Positions 1 to 11,449 of a stretch of DNA of 64,000 nt are shown here, in pieces. The translations under genes and the position numbers were made by a program. Source of the stretch: Symbiodinium natans (lineage: Eukaryota; Sar; Dinophyceae; Suessiales; Symbiodiniaceae); assembly GCA_905221605.1 (NCBI GenBank), contig CAJNDS010002740.1, positions 79,501 through 143,500 on the forward strand, written 5' to 3'. Below the pieces are notes generated by a model that worked only from the letters and a program-made list of their open reading frames with translations, was not told the DNA's origin and made no database searches. How positions within the stretch are numbered: the first letter of the stretch is position 1; each line of letters begins with the position of its first letter.

Positions 1-273
1 CATTACATAATCATACATCATGGTATTTTGTAAAAAAACTCCTTGTCTGATAACATAATCATATAGTTAAAAAAATCGTAGCGTGTGTATATATACATAT
101 ATATATATATATTAACCCCTAAACCCTAAACCCTAAACCCTAAACCCTAAACCCTAAACCCTAAACCCTAAACCCTAAACCCTAAACCCTAAACCCGACG
201 TTGAACAGACCTGAATAACGGGTGCGTGGCTCTCTTGGCAGGCCTCGTGAAGACGGAAGACTGAGACCCTTGC
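1..273. repeat. Left edge: AT-rich start, (TATA), then CCCTAAA array 112-197
   Basis: Bases 1-111 are AT-rich with a short (TA)n run. About twelve CCCTAAA units follow. Unique sequence between 198 and 273 is read as intron of the IMPDH gene. Confidence 0.8.
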
Positions 274-321
274 AAATGGGTCCATGATGAACCCATTCTC
301 CCACTTTTTCACGAGGTCGAC
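274..321 (-). CDS. IMPDH: IMPDH exon e
   Basis: [16 protein letters not shown] (family VKKYENGFIxDP). Acceptor CAG/G, donor TTT/GC. Further exons lie outside the window. Confidence 0.9.
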
Positions 322-3300
322 CTGTCGACCGGTCTTTAGGGGGGCTTAGGGTTTAGGGTTTAGGGTTTAGGGTTTAGGGTTTAGGGTTTAGGGTTTAGCT
401 CTAAACCCGAACCCCCAAAGCCAGAAATCCCGGAATCATCTGAGCACTCTCTCCCTTAGAATGCCCGGTAAGACCCCACACTTACCTGAACCCGAAACCG
501 CCTAAACCCGAATCCCCAAAACCGTACGCGATTTAGGGTTTAGGGTTCAGGGTTCAGGGTTCAGGGGTCAGGGTCCCTAAAATTGAGCCTCGGTTGAACG
601 CTCTTCCCCCGCCACAAATCAAACTGTTTACTAGCCCTCACCCTACCTACTCAACCGACTCCCTCCCCTCGCCCTCCTCCCCCAAACCCTCCACCCCCTT
701 TCAAAAAAAGGGCAAGCAAGCAAACAAGAAAAAAAAAACAAACGAACGAACAAACGAACAAACGAACCAACAAAAACAAACAACACACACACACACACCC
801 CACCCACCCACCCACCCACCCATGCACCCACCCACCCACGCACGCACGCATGCACGCAGGCACGCACGCGTACAGGAGAAAGCATCAAAACCCAGCTCCA
901 GGGCATGGGCCTGTTTCGCCTGCTCAGCAGGGGAGCAGTTGCAGTGGATGACACCTTGGGACAGCGGAGAGTTACCGTACTTGGAGGTTCATGGGTAGTT
1001 ATAAGTAGTATGATAAGTAGTATTATAAGTAGTATTCTGAGTAGTATTATAAGTGGTATTATATGTAATATTTTCAGCATGGTAACTATACCTTTAACCC
1101 TGTTTGGGTTACCTTAACCGTGTTCATAACTACCCATGAAACTCCAAGTGCCCAAAAGACATGGCTCAAAGCTGCAGGTGCCAGGTTGAGGGTTTAGGCT
1201 TTAGGGTTTTTAGGGCATATAGGGTTTAGGGGTTTATAGGGTTTAGGGCTTAGGGTTTATGGAGCGTTTGGGGCTCACGAAGCGTGCAAGTATCATCAGC
1301 TCGACTTGATCTAAACTGCAGGGGCGCTTCATGGTGTAGGGTTTAATTAGGGTTTAGAGCTTAGGGCTTTGGGGGCCTATACAAGGTCCCCCGGTGACTC
1401 GGATTCAGCCACTGCTTGAAGGGGTTGCCTATAACCTTACACCCTAATCCCTAAACCTTAAACCTTAACCCCCAAACCCTAAACCCTAAACCCTTCTGTT
1501 TGGGCGGGGCGGGGGGTGGGGGGGGGGGAACCCACCCTCTGCACCCTCCCTCCTTCTTCTCGGAGGCCGGGACCTAGAAAATCATAAGCCCAGTGGTGTC
1601 TTGGATTTCACTTGCCAGGAACCCTAAACCCTCAATCCTAAACCCTAAACCCTAACCCTAAACCAAGCCAGGCTCTTGGGAAATTTTGGTAGGGAGCCTC
1701 AGGAAGTAGTGGGGAGTAATGGGGAAAAACCCTAAACCCTAAACCCTCCTTGAAACCCCCTCCCTTAAGAACCCTCAGCACGTGAAAGAGGGCACAGCAT
1801 GGGGGTGAAAACCTCCCTCTTTCCCTCCTTACCCCCCCAAAACGCGGGGGGGGGGGGGGGGGGGGGGGAGGGGGTACCCCGGCGCTTTTGGAGGAACCCA
1901 CCCACACCGCGTAAACTCATGGACCATAGGCCGTTTTGGCACAGGGCATAGGGGCTCTTCCCCCCCCACCCCCACCCCCCCCCACCCCACCCCCCCCCCA
2001 CCCCCCCCCCCCCCCCCCCCCCCACCCCCCCAACAGGAACCGTAAACAAAATCACCAAACCCCAAACCTTAAACTTGTTCTCCTGCGGGGTCGGCGGCTT
2101 GAGCCGGAGGCTCTTAAATTTAGGGTTTTGGGTTTAGGGTTTAGGGTTTATAGGGTTTAGGGCCTAGGGTGTTCGGCGTCTGCACTGCTGGAAGCACACG
2201 CTCACGTAGGTAAGGGCGCGGCCGATCCCGCCCATGAGGGCACACGCTATCGCCATGCGGGCCTGCTAAAGCCGACATGGGGTTGGGGTTTAGGACTTCG
2301 GGTTTGGGTTCCGGGAGGACCGCGATACACCCCCAAAGCCAAATACCGACGCTCGCAAACAGTTGGCTTCTGCAAGTGCAGCCGCCGCGATTCTCCCAGC
2401 GATGCGAAAACGCTTGTCTCCGCAACTACCCCCTGGCGTGGCGAGCACTTCCCGAGCGCGTTAGCCACGAACTCTTCTGACGCGCATGCGGGGAACATAT
2501 GGCATAAGCTTGGGATCTCCATGACACAGAGAACCCTTTTGGGGTTAAGGTTTAGACAGTTTAGGGATTTCGGCTAAAGCTTTACTAGGGTTTGAGGGGT
2601 TTTAGGAATCAGGGATCTCACCTTCCGGATTTCCGGGCCCTAGGGTTGGGAGCCTCTGCCAGGCCTTGGGGTTTGGGGTCTGGGGTTTGGGGTCTGGGGT
2701 TTGGGGTTTGGGGTTTAGGGTTTAGGGTTTAGGGTTTAGGGTTTGGGGTTTAGGGTTTAGGGTTTAGGGTTTGGGGTTTGGGATTTTCGGTTTGTTGGAG
2801 GTACTGGCAGTTGGCACTGATGGCCTCCGTCACGGTGTCCATCGGGGCTGCTACCAGCGGCGCATTCAGCGTCACGTTCTTCGACAGCTGGGTCCCAAGC
2901 TTCACCTGCCATGAAGGGTTTAGGGTTTAGTGTTCAGGGTTTAGGGTTTAGGGTTTAGGGTTTAGGGTTTAGGGTTTAGGGTTTAGGGTTTAGGGTTTAG
3001 GGTTTAGGGTTTAGGGTTTAGGGCCTACTTGGAGGTTCATGGGTAGGTTCTAAGTAGGGCTATAAGTAGGGTAACTATACCTATGACCTTATTTAGGGTA
3101 CCTCCAACCCTACTTCTAAGTACCCATGAACCTCCAAGCAGGGTTTGCACCCCGGATCCTGCATAGCGATTTGTCAGTCCTCGACCCTAAACAGAGCCCA
3201 GACCCTATTATAAGCTCTAATTGCAGAGCCTAAAACTATAAACCCGAAGTCCCTCAAATGTACAGAGACGAAACCCTAAAGCCTACTTGGAGGTTCATGG

Positions 3301-3490
3301 GTAGGTGATAGGTATGGTTATAAGTATGGTAACTATGCTTCTAACCCTACTTAGGGTACATATAGCCCTACTTCTAATAAGTACCGCCCCCCCCCCCCCC
3401 CCCCCCCACCACCAAAAAAAAAAAAAAAAAACCGCCTCCGCTTCGGCACTGGCAGGTGCGGGCAGCGCCAACAGGTCCTCCAGGCCGTAC
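274..3490 (-). CDS. IMPDH: IMP dehydrogenase gene, partial (five exons)
   Basis: IMPDH oxidises IMP to XMP with NAD+, the committed step of GTP synthesis, as a cytosolic tetramer with a TIM-barrel. Five minus-strand exons join in phase to YGLEDLLALP...[71 protein letters not shown]. That is the N-terminal barrel region up to the ENGFIxDP segment just before the CBS module. The catalytic Cys loop and flap would follow at positions below 1, outside the window. The N-terminal exon(s) upstream of 3490 were not identified. All five donors are GC and all acceptors AG/G. Confidence 0.9.
322..910. repeat. IMPDH intron: telomeric blocks and C/A-rich simple repeat
   Basis: TTTAGGG block near 346-398, degenerate TTCAGGG near 537-575, a purine-skewed stretch with AACGAACA runs, and a CACCCA/CACGCA low-complexity run at 780-870. 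The overlapping frames here are low-complexity shadows. Confidence 0.75.
911..954 (-). CDS. IMPDH: IMPDH exon d
   Basis: [14 protein letters not shown] (family GGIGxIHxNxxxExQxxEV). Acceptor CCAAG/G, donor CAG/GC. Confidence 0.93.
980..1148. mobile_element. Foldback element, CTTGGAGGTTCATGGGTAG family
   Basis: Inverted ends CTTGGAGGTTCATGGGTAG / CTACCCATGAAACTCCAAG. The interior is expanded by an AAGTAGTAT repeat. 169 bp. Confidence 0.8.
1845..2032. repeat. Long G tract and C-rich tract
   Basis: A G run at about 1845-1869 and a C-dominated run at about 1960-2032. Poly-Pro/Gly frames here are shadows. Confidence 0.9.
2223..2262 (-). CDS. IMPDH: IMPDH exon c
   Basis: [13 protein letters not shown], following TVTE in the family. 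Acceptor TAGCAG/G, donor G/GC. Confidence 0.93.
2263..2824. repeat. IMPDH intron: unique spacer plus TTTAGGG/TTTGGGG block
   Basis: The spacer 2290-2640 shows no recognised exon although frames are open. A mixed TTTGGGG/TTTAGGG array runs 2668-2790. Confidence 0.7.
2825..2905 (-). CDS. IMPDH: IMPDH exon b
   Basis: [16 protein letters not shown] then [11 protein letters not shown], the highly conserved P-L-V-S-S-P-M-D-T-V-T-E segment. Acceptor GGCAG/G, donor GAG/GC. Confidence 0.93.
3028..3138. mobile_element. Foldback element, CTTGGAGGTTCATGGGTAG family
   Basis: Same inverted ends and interior (GGTAACTATACC, TTTAGGGTACC). 111 bp. Confidence 0.82.
3286..3385. mobile_element. Truncated foldback, CTTGGAGGTTCATGGGTAG family
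   Basis: The left end is intact. The right end stops at AAGTACC, where a C/A homopolymer begins. Confidence 0.75.
3436..3490 (-). CDS. IMPDH: IMPDH exon a
   Basis: YGLEDLLALPAPASAEAE, aligned by length with the LTYDDxLLxP region. Acceptor GCACAG/G, donor GAG/GC. Confidence 0.75.
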
Positions 3491-4440
3491 CTGTGCGAAT
3501 GCGACTGGCTCTGGGCTTCCCAGAGTAGAACTGTGCTGGGCTTAGTGAAGTTAGGGTTTAGGGTTTAGGGTTTAGGGTTTAGGGTTTAGGGCTTAGGGTT
3601 TAGGGTTTAGGGTTTAGGGTTTAGGGTTTAGGGTTTGGGGTTTAGGGTTTAGGGTTTTTAGGGTTTAGGGGGTTAGGGGTTTAGGGGTAGAAAGAGGCCT
3701 TCCACCCTAAGCCCGATCCCGGCAGACTTCAGAAAACATGAGGTGTATGAGGTTGCCTAGCCCCAAGAGTAGCCTAGGAACAAGAAAGGGTGCTCTTTTG
3801 CTTTACAGGGGCTGAGAAGGGAACCTAGACCCTAAAAGGGAATAAGGGCCTACTCGGGGTCCTAAAGTTTACGCGGTAGGGTTCAGAGTCTCAGAGTTTA
3901 GAGCCAGAGAGGAGGGTTGGGCCTTTTTGGTTCTAGGGATTCCTATTTTAGGGTCATAGGGTTCAGGGTTTCGGGGCTTAGGGGTTTAGGGTTTAGGGCT
4001 GTTGAGTTTAGCGTTTCAGGGTTCTGGCTCTAGGGTTTTTGGGGTTTGGGGCTTGAACTGGCGGTTTTCGGCTGTCTAGAGTTGCTGGGACTACTAGCAT
4101 CCCTAAACCCTAAACCCTAAACCCTAAACCCTAAACCCTAAACCCTAAACCCTAAACCCTAAACCCTAAACCCTAAACCCTAAACCCTAAACCCTAAACC
4201 CTAAAACTGAAGGAGGGCATGCAGGGCTGGAATGGCGCGAGCCCCCGTCAAGGGCGCGGCTGTGAAACGATCACTTCCCCGACCTAGGTCCGCTTATAAA
4301 CCCTAAACCCTAAACCCTAAACCCTAAACCCTAAACCCTAAACCCTTAACCCTAAACCCTTAATTACTCCAACCCCCCAACCCTCTCCATGGGCAAGGGT
4401 TCAGGGTCGGGCTTACATCCCATAGGGTTTGGGGCCTGCC
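3491..4440. repeat. Telomeric arrays and one small foldback upstream of IMPDH exon a
   Basis: TTTAGGG 3550-3690, foldback 3767-3855, CCCTAAA array 4103-4206 (about 15 units), CCCTAAA 4299-4360. The missing IMPDH 5' exon(s) should be here or further right. I could not pick them with confidence. Confidence 0.65.
3767..3855. mobile_element. Small dispersed element ending AATAAGGGCCTACTC
   Basis: Begins GAGTAGCCTAGGAACAAG and ends GGGAATAAGGGCCTACTC, imperfectly inverted. It shares its right end with copies at 20873 and 50214. Confidence 0.55.
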
Positions 4441-5054
4441 CCTGAAACAGCGAAAGATGCTTCGGCATGTTTCTTCGTCCTCTCCGAGAAGCTACGAGGT
4501 ATTGCGGGCTCACACGCCTCAGACTGTCTGTTGGGTGGCCTCGCGCCAATAGCCGGACGGCAGCAGGCATCATTCATCTGCCGCAAGTCTGCTTCACAAG
4601 GAATCTCAGAGCGACCGGAAGTGTGGTTGCCTAAACTTCGTAATAGCCCTCAAGCCATTGAACCCTCAAGCCCTAAACCCCAAGCCCCGAACCTTAAACC
4701 CTAAACCCAAACCGCAAAAAAGTAGACCTAAACCCTAAACCATAAACCCCGAACCCTAAACCGTACAAAAATGGGCCAACAAGGAAGTCGAGAACCCTCC
4801 AGATCTCGAAACTCCCTTGCGAGCAGGTGTCCCGCTTTCAGGCACGCGCACTTGCCAGGCGTGTGCTTCCACAGTCGCAGCGCACGCTGAATCTCATATC
4901 TACAACGAAGAGGAGGCAGACTGCCAGCGGGCCAGAGGAAGGGTTCAGGGCAGCTAAGGGTTTAGGGTGCGGGATTTGGGGTTTGTGGTTTGAGGTTTAA
5001 GGTTTCGGGGATCCTTTGCAAAGAGCCCTGCCTAAAAAAATCGTTGAAGCTGGC

Positions 5055-5122
5055 CTATCCCCAGGGGCTCTGGCTGCCACGGCAGCTGAATCAGAAGGAC
5101 TACATGTCTCGACGCGCAGAGC
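5055..5122 (-). CDS. Candidate exon, unknown gene
   Basis: Bounded by TGTCAG/G and GATAG/GC. One frame reads LCASRHVVLLIQLPWQPEPL; a second frame is also open, so the frame is not certain. Confidence 0.4.
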
Positions 5123-5181
5123 CTGACAGCTGCAAAGACGGAATGTTTAGGGTTTAGGGTTTAGGGATTAGGGTTTTTTTG

Positions 5182-5294
5182 TTGGAGGTTCATGGGTAGT
5201 TCTTACAAGTAGGGACAGAAGTATGGCAACCATACTATTAACCCGATTTAGGGTACCTATAACCCTACCTCTAGCTACCCATGAACCTCCAAGT
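5182..5294. mobile_element. Foldback element, CTTGGAGGTTCATGGGTAG family
   Basis: Both ends present (TTGGAGGTTCATGGGTAG / CTACCCATGAACCTCCAA). 113 bp. Confidence 0.8.
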
Positions 5295-5303
5295 TGGGTT
5301 AAA

Positions 5304-5705
5304 GGGTTCAGGGTTCAGGGTTCAGGGTTTAGGGCTTAGGGTTTAGGGTTTAGCGTTTAGGGTTTAGGGTTTAGGGTTTAGGGTTTAGGGTTTAGGGTTT
5401 AGGGTTTAGGGTTTAGGGTTTAGGGTTTAGGGTTTAGGGTTTAGGGTTTAGGGTTTAGGGTTTAGGGCATCGGAGCCGGAAGAGGTGTGCAGCTGTCAGA
5501 GACCAGGCCACGTCCAGATTTAGCCAGCTTTTGTCGCACACCTAGGGCTACTACTACCTGAAAAAGCCAAAGGTTTAGGGTTTAGGGTTTAGGGTTTAGG
5601 GTTTAGGGTTTAGGGTTTAGGGTTTAGGGTTTAGGGTTTAGGGTTTAGGGTTTAGGGTTTAGGGTTTAGGGTTTAGGGTTTAGGGCATAGGGTTTAGGGT
5701 TTAGA
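5304..5705. repeat. Two TTTAGGG arrays around a unique spacer
   Basis: Arrays 5304-5466 and 5571-5705. The spacer 5467-5570 has open minus-strand frames and an AG/G acceptor at 5541, a possible exon. Confidence 0.9.
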
Positions 5706-6308
5706 AGTTTTTGGGTTTCGGGTTTAGGGTTTGTTACTCCAACCCTTACGAATGGGGTCGAACACGGAACCCGACAACTTCTTTGGAGAAGTATCCAAAT
5801 CACGAATATCCTTTAGGGTTTAGCGTTTAGGGTTTAGGGTTTTGGGTTTAGGGTCTTTTCCAAATCACGAACTTCAATGGAAACCAACAATTAAGTTCCT
5901 TAGCAAATGCTGCAGGTAAACCACCTAAACCTCTAAACCCTAGAAACCTCGAACAACCTCAACCCCCTGAACCCCTAAACCCCTAAACCCTGAACAACCT
6001 AAACCCGAAACCCTAAAACCCTAAACCCTAAACCCCCCCCTTTGTTACTGAGTGGCAAAGGGCTGTTGGAGCCCTGAGGTTAGGCCCAATCCCTCGACCC
6101 TAAACCCTGTTGTTTACCCCAAACCCTGATCCCCTAACCCCCTAAACTCCTAATCCCCTAAACCCTGAACCCTAAACCCTAAACCCCTAAACTAAGAGGG
6201 TTTGGGTTGTTCCGGGTTCCGAGGTGTCCGGCTTAGGGGGCTTGAGTCTGTGGGTGTTTAGGCCTTGCGCTGATGGTTTGGGGCTTGAGGCTGAGGCCCA
6301 AAGGCATT

Positions 6309-6572
6309 CGGGTTTAGGGTTTAGGGTTTAGGGTTTAGGGTTTAGGGTTTAGGGTTTAGGGTTTAGGGTTTAGGGCTCCTCTGTCCGAAGATTTCTGATG
6401 GCCCCAGTGATGGTTGCGACAACGGCTGGAATGAGTTGCGCACCTTGCGGTCCTCCACACGGATACCTAAGCTTCGCCGGCTGGACCGAAACCCGAAACC
6501 CTAAACCCTAAACCCTAAACCCTAAACCCTAAACCCTAAACCCTAAACCCTAAACCCTAAACCCTAAACCCT
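6309..6572. repeat. TTTAGGG then CCCTAAA arrays around a candidate exon
   Basis: 6309-6376 TTTAGGG and 6484-6572 CCCTAAA, facing each other across the spacer with the candidate exon 6403-6466. Confidence 0.9.
6403..6466 (-). CDS. Candidate exon, unknown gene
   Basis: Acceptor CTTAG/G, donor GGG/GC. Reads YPCGGPQGAQLIPAVVATIT then G, a protein-like composition. Family not recognised. Confidence 0.42.
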
Positions 6573-7339
6573 ACAAGAAACGTCGAACTGAGGGGCCCCT
6601 ACTTCAGAAACCTCTGGCAAAGATACGCGAATCATACTGAAGGACCAAGTGGCCCTAGGGGCCTGTTGCTTCAAGATGCTACTTATGGGCCTTATGGGGT
6701 TTAGGGTTTAGGGTTTAGGGTTTAGGGTTTGTTTAGGGTTTAAGGTTCCTCGGCTTCAAGGTTCTAGGGTTTAGGTTTTTAGGGCTTGTAGGGTTCGGGT
6801 TTTGGGTTTAGGGCTATAAGGTTTTGGAGGAAGAAGGTACCACTAAGTATACTCATATGCATGTTCGGCTTGCTGCCTCCTGTCGAACGACCGCAAGATA
6901 CAGCACAAAGAGTTATATAGAGTTGTTTTGAAGGCTCGCGGGCAATGATCGGACAAGAAAGGCAACCCAGACAGGAAACCTCGAGAAAAGGGTGCTTCTA
7001 ATAAACCTCCCAAGCCCTAAACCCTAAACCCTAAACCCTAAACCCTAAACCCTAAACCCTAAACCCTAAACACCCTCCGTACATTTGCCCATGAACCTTC
7101 AAATGCAGGCCCAAGGCCCAGCCTCGAGCTTACGAGGATGCAGAGAGGAGTCCGTTAAAGTCTGGGGCTTAGGGTTTAGGGTTTAGGGTTTAGGGTTTAG
7201 GGCTTAGGGTTTAGGAGTTTTGGGTTTCGGGTTTAGGGTTTTTGGGGCGGTTTCGGGGTTGGGGCTGAGAGGACTGTGGGCTACAAGGGGACGCTGCTAA
7301 GGGTAAAGGGTAAAGGGTTTGGTTTTTCTTGTCTTTTTT

Positions 7340-7369
7340 TGGGGGGGGGGGGGGGGGGGGGGGGGGGGA
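7340..7369. repeat. G homopolymer
   Basis: About 29 G in a row after a T tract. Confidence 0.92.
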
Positions 7370-7688
7370 GTTTTTTTTTGAATCTCGGCTAAACCCCAGT
7401 GGACCTTGAACAGCAGGGGATTCGGGCTAAGAGGCGACAGGGGTCTGACGGATGTGAAGGCTAAAGGGGCTTAGGGTTTTAACGGAGAGGGGGGGGGGAG
7501 GGTTCAGCTTCGGGATATGGAACTCGATTGTCTGAAGCAGTAAGCGGACTTCAACAGCTCACCCACGAGAAAATTGGGGGCGTTCTGAACAAAGGTCCCC
7601 TGAAAGGTAGAATTTCTGTGTGAGCTAGAATGCCTGATAGGACCTCTTCCATGCCAGAGTTGATTAAACAGGGTACTAAAAAAACAGA

Positions 7689-7856
7689 CCTAGGGTTTAG
7701 GGTTTAGGGTTTAGGGTTTAGGGTTTAGGGTTTAGGGTTTAGGGTTTAGGGTTTGGGGTTTAGGGTTTAGGGTTTAGGGTTTAGGGTTTAGGGTTTAGGG
7801 TTTAGGGTTTAGGGTTTAGGGTTTAGGGTTTAGGGTTTAGGGTTTAGGGTTTAGGA
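7689..7856. repeat. TTTAGGG array
   Basis: About 24 units, next to the candidate exon 7882-7964. Confidence 0.95.
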
Positions 7857-7881
7857 CTGTAGCTTCGAACGCCCCACATTC

Positions 7882-7964
7882 CTGGGCGAGAACAGGCGTT
7901 CTCGGATGGCGCAGTCCACAAACCGCATCAAGAGGAGCTGGAGGGTCGACCAAAGTCATGGGCC
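7882..7964 (-). CDS. Candidate exon, unknown gene
   Basis: Acceptor ATTAG/G, donor CAG/GA. Reads PMTLVDPPAPLDAVCGLRHP then RTPVLAQ. Confidence 0.42.
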
Positions 7965-8265
7965 CTAATTCCCCGGAACCGAAGCTGTAAGGTCTAGGGT
8001 TTAGGGTTTAGGGTGTAGGGTTTAGGGTTTAGGGCTTAGGGCTTAGGGCTTACGGCTTAGGGCTGAGGGTTTTGGTTGGGGCTTAGGGTTTAGGGTTTAG
8101 GACTTAGGGTTTAATAGCCGCCCCATATGGCCCACTCTCAAGGTCCACCCCATCTGGGCAAGCTCCTCACATCACAAGCAGACCGCCGCCACCGTAAAAG
8201 ACTTCGAAATCTAATGTGTCCCAAGTTCTCATGGGCAGAGGAAGTTAGAGTTGCATCACGCAAGT

Positions 8266-8400
8266 GTCTGTTCAAACGAAGCCCAGAGAGGTCGTTTACG
8301 CCCTCTTGGACGCAGGCGTCTGTCTGTTCAAACAAAGCCCAGAGGTCGTTTACGCCCTCTGGGACGCAGGCGTCTGTTCAAACTAAGGCAGAGGGCGTTG
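8266..8400. repeat. Imperfect 50-56 bp tandem repeat
   Basis: GTCTGTTCAAAC recurs at about 8266, 8322 and 8372 followed by AAGCCCAGAG and CGTTTACGCCCTCT. Confidence 0.75.
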
Positions 8401-9902
8401 GAGCCAAGTTCACGGCCCTCTAGCAAGATTCAAATGGTAAGATTTGTCAGAACGCAGCTCACGGTGCAGATACCTAAACCCTAAACCCTAAACCCTAAAC
8501 CCTAAACCCTAAACCCTAAACCCTAAACCCTAGGCCCTCAACCGTCTTATGGCTTCCACACAGCCGGCGTGGGTCCGTGGGTGCGTCTGACGCCTCCTCG
8601 GTCACTCTTGTGGCCCGGTTCTTCAGGCCTTCAGGGGTTGCTGACTTGCTTTAGGGTTTAGAATTTGGGGCTTAGGGTTTAGGGTTTGGGCTTTGCTGGC
8701 TCAAACCAGAATCCCTACTCAGGCCTTGAGCCTCATAAACATCCACGCAAGGCCCACTCTCCCAAACCAGCTTAGGGTTTAGGGTTTAGGGTTTAGGGTT
8801 TAGGGTTTAGGATTTAGGGTTTAGGGTTTAGGGTCTTTAGGGTCTTTAGGGTCTTTAGGGCCCCACAAGCCCCTGAGCTGAAGACCCCAGAGCCACCTCT
8901 CCAAACCCCGGAGCTGCCAATGCATGAGTGTGTGGCCCCTACAACCCTAAACCCTCAACCCTCAACCCTCAACCCTCAACCCTAAACCCTAAACCCTAAA
9001 CCCTAAACCCTAAACCCTAAGCCCTCCCTAAACGCCGAAAGCCCATCAGTTTCTCAACCTCGCTCAAGAAACCTCAAGCCCTTTATTGTTTTTTGCCTAA
9101 ATCCCCAAACCTGCTGTCCGCAAACACCATAAACCCTAAACCCTAAACCCTAAACCCTCGACTCTCTCATGCCATGGAGGAGTTGCCTTGGGCTCACCCA
9201 TGGCAAGCTCAACGCTGTGGAGCCTCGGCGGCGCGCAGGGCTTTGGGCTTGGGCGGAATGGTTTAGGGTTGAGGGAGTTTAGGGTTTAGGGTTTAGGGTT
9301 TAGGGTTGAGGGAGTTTAGGGTTTAGGGTTTAGGGCTTAGGGCTTAGGGTTTAGGGTTTAGGCTTTAGGGGGTGTGGGTCCGATCTGGCTATAGGGCCGG
9401 CCTGGGGCGTGTAGATGTTCAGAGGCTCAGCGGGTTTGAAGGGTTTTGCGGCCTTTGTGTTCCCGGGCTTTCAACCCCAGCGCCGATCCATACAGCCCAA
9501 ACACCTGAGAGTAGTCGGTTATTTGCTTAAGAACCCCCCAAAAAAAGAAAAATACGAAGAATCCCTATATTACCTTTACAAGGAAGAAAACTTTTATGTT
9601 TTTTTTGGGGGGGTTCTAAAGCAATTGGTAATAGTTTGCAGTCCATGGAGCATCATCCAAAAGTCTGTGCAGCCTTGCAGGAGGTCCTGGGAGGGTTTAG
9701 GGTTTAGGGTTTCGGGTTTGGGGTTTAGGGTTTAAGGTTTAGGGTTTCGGGTTTGGGGTTTAGGGTTTAGAGTTTAGGGTTTAGGGTTTTGCTTAGGTTT
9801 TAGGGTTCAGCAGGGTTTAGGGTTCCAAAGTTTCGGGGAACTTCATATCTCGAATCGGCAAGAAGTTGCGGTAGAAGCTTGGAGCCCCTATGCCCGTCCA
9901 CC

Positions 9903-10152
9903 ACCCTAAACCCTAAACCCTAAACCCTAAACCCTAAACCCTAAACCCTAAACCCTAAACCCTAAACCCTAAACCCTAAACCCTAAACCCTAAACCCTAA
10001 ACCCTAAACCCGAAAACCTAAACCCTAAACCCTAAACCCTAAACCCTAAACCCTAAACCCTAAACCCTAAACCCTAAACCCTAAACCCTAAACCCTAAAC
10101 CCTAAACCCTAAACCCTAAACCCTAAACCCTAAACCCTAAACCCTAAACCCA
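9903..10152. repeat. Long CCCTAAA array
   Basis: About 35 units, nearly perfect, one CCCGAAAA variant near 10011. Confidence 0.95.
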
Positions 10153-10448
10153 AGCCCTTCCCCCACCCTCAGAAACTCCACATGCCTGACAAGCGGAGCT
10201 TCGAAGCCAAGCCATGACCAGGGATAAAGAAACTCAAAGCGCTTACCGAAACCCTGGTTTGGGGTTTAGGGTTTAGGGTCTAGGGAGCCCTGAACCCTAA
10301 ACCCTAAACCCTAAACCCTAAACCCTAAACCCTAAACCCTAAACCCTATGCTGCATGCGAAGCTCCACAAGAGAACGGAGGTGGCCCAGTCCTCGCAGGC
10401 GCGCAACGGACGCCAAGAGGCTGAGAGCTTCTTGAGAATTTCGGGCGA

Positions 10449-10662
10449 GGGTTTAGGGTTTAGGGTTTAGGGTTTAGGGTTTAGGGTTTAGGGTTTAGGG
10501 TTTAGGGTTTAGGGTTTAGGGTTTAGGGTTTAGGGTTTAGGGTTTAGGGTTTAGGGTTAGGTTTAGGGTTTAGGGTTTAGGGTTTAGGGTTTAGGGTTTA
10601 GGGTTTAGGGTTTAGGGTTTAGGGTTTAGGGTTTAGGGTTTAGGGTTTAGGGTTTAGGGTTT
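10449..10662. repeat. Long TTTAGGG array
   Basis: About 30 units with one short unit near 10556, opposite in orientation to the array 300 bp to the left. Confidence 0.95.
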
Positions 10663-11449
10663 CGAGCCAGCACTGCCTTTACCAGTTCATCCCAGGCCCA
10701 AAAACTTCGCCAATAGCAAGAATATTGAGAAGACTCAACTGTATGATTGCTGCTAAGTAAGGGTTTAGGGTTTGGGGTTTAGTGTTTAGGCCAGAAAGGC
10801 TTAAAGTCTAGCCGTGAAGCTAAGCTAAGCCAAACCAAAGGCGCGAGGTGCGGGACTTCTGGGCCCAAGCATCCTAGAACCGAAGCCAGCAACCATGAGG
10901 AAACCTCCAAATACCCTAGAACCCTAGAACCCTAGAACCCTAGAACCTTGGAGCCTGGAACCCCCAAACCCTAAAGCCCTACAACCCCAAACCCTAAACC
11001 CCGTTAAGCAACCCAAAACGGAGTGATCCTGTTAAGGAACTTAGGCTATGTTCCCACGATGCGAAAACGCGGATTCTCTTCCAGCACATTTAGAAAACTA
11101 ACCCCCTTATGGCAACCAACTAAATAAATCTCGCCAAGCCTTGAAAAACAAAAAGAGAGCGCTTAGGCCCTGGCCCAGTTCCATCAGCTCTGCTTCGTGT
11201 ACCTCTGAGGAAAGGATACCAGCTTGCGATTTGAGGCTTAGGGGTTTAGGGCTGCGTTACAACTCGCTGGGCTTTGGGCTTTGGTATCCGTGTCACGTTT
11301 GCGACTCGAAGGCTGAATTCTGGTGGGAGCAGTGCATCTGTTGACCCTACACGCTAAACCCGAAACCCTAAACCCTCAACCCTAAACCCCTAAACCCTAA
11401 ACCCTAAACCCCTAAACCCTAAACCCTAAACCCCTAAACCCTAAAACTC

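Larger units (their letters stand above)
955..2222. repeat. IMPDH intron: foldback element, telomeric blocks, poly-G and poly-C
   Basis: Contains a foldback element (980-1148), scattered TTTAGGG/CCCTAAA, a G homopolymer near 1845-1869 and a C-rich tract near 1960-2032. No exon was identified between them. Confidence 0.75.
2906..3435. repeat. IMPDH intron: telomeric array, two foldbacks, C/A homopolymer
   Basis: TTTAGGG array 2917-3024, foldback copies 3028-3138 and 3286-3385. The second is cut by a C20-class tract and then an A-tract, ending next to exon a. Confidence 0.78.

Noticed and set aside
112-197. CCCTAAA array as a true chromosome end
   Set aside because: Similar arrays of both orientations occur throughout the window, and the IMPDH gene needs sequence further left.
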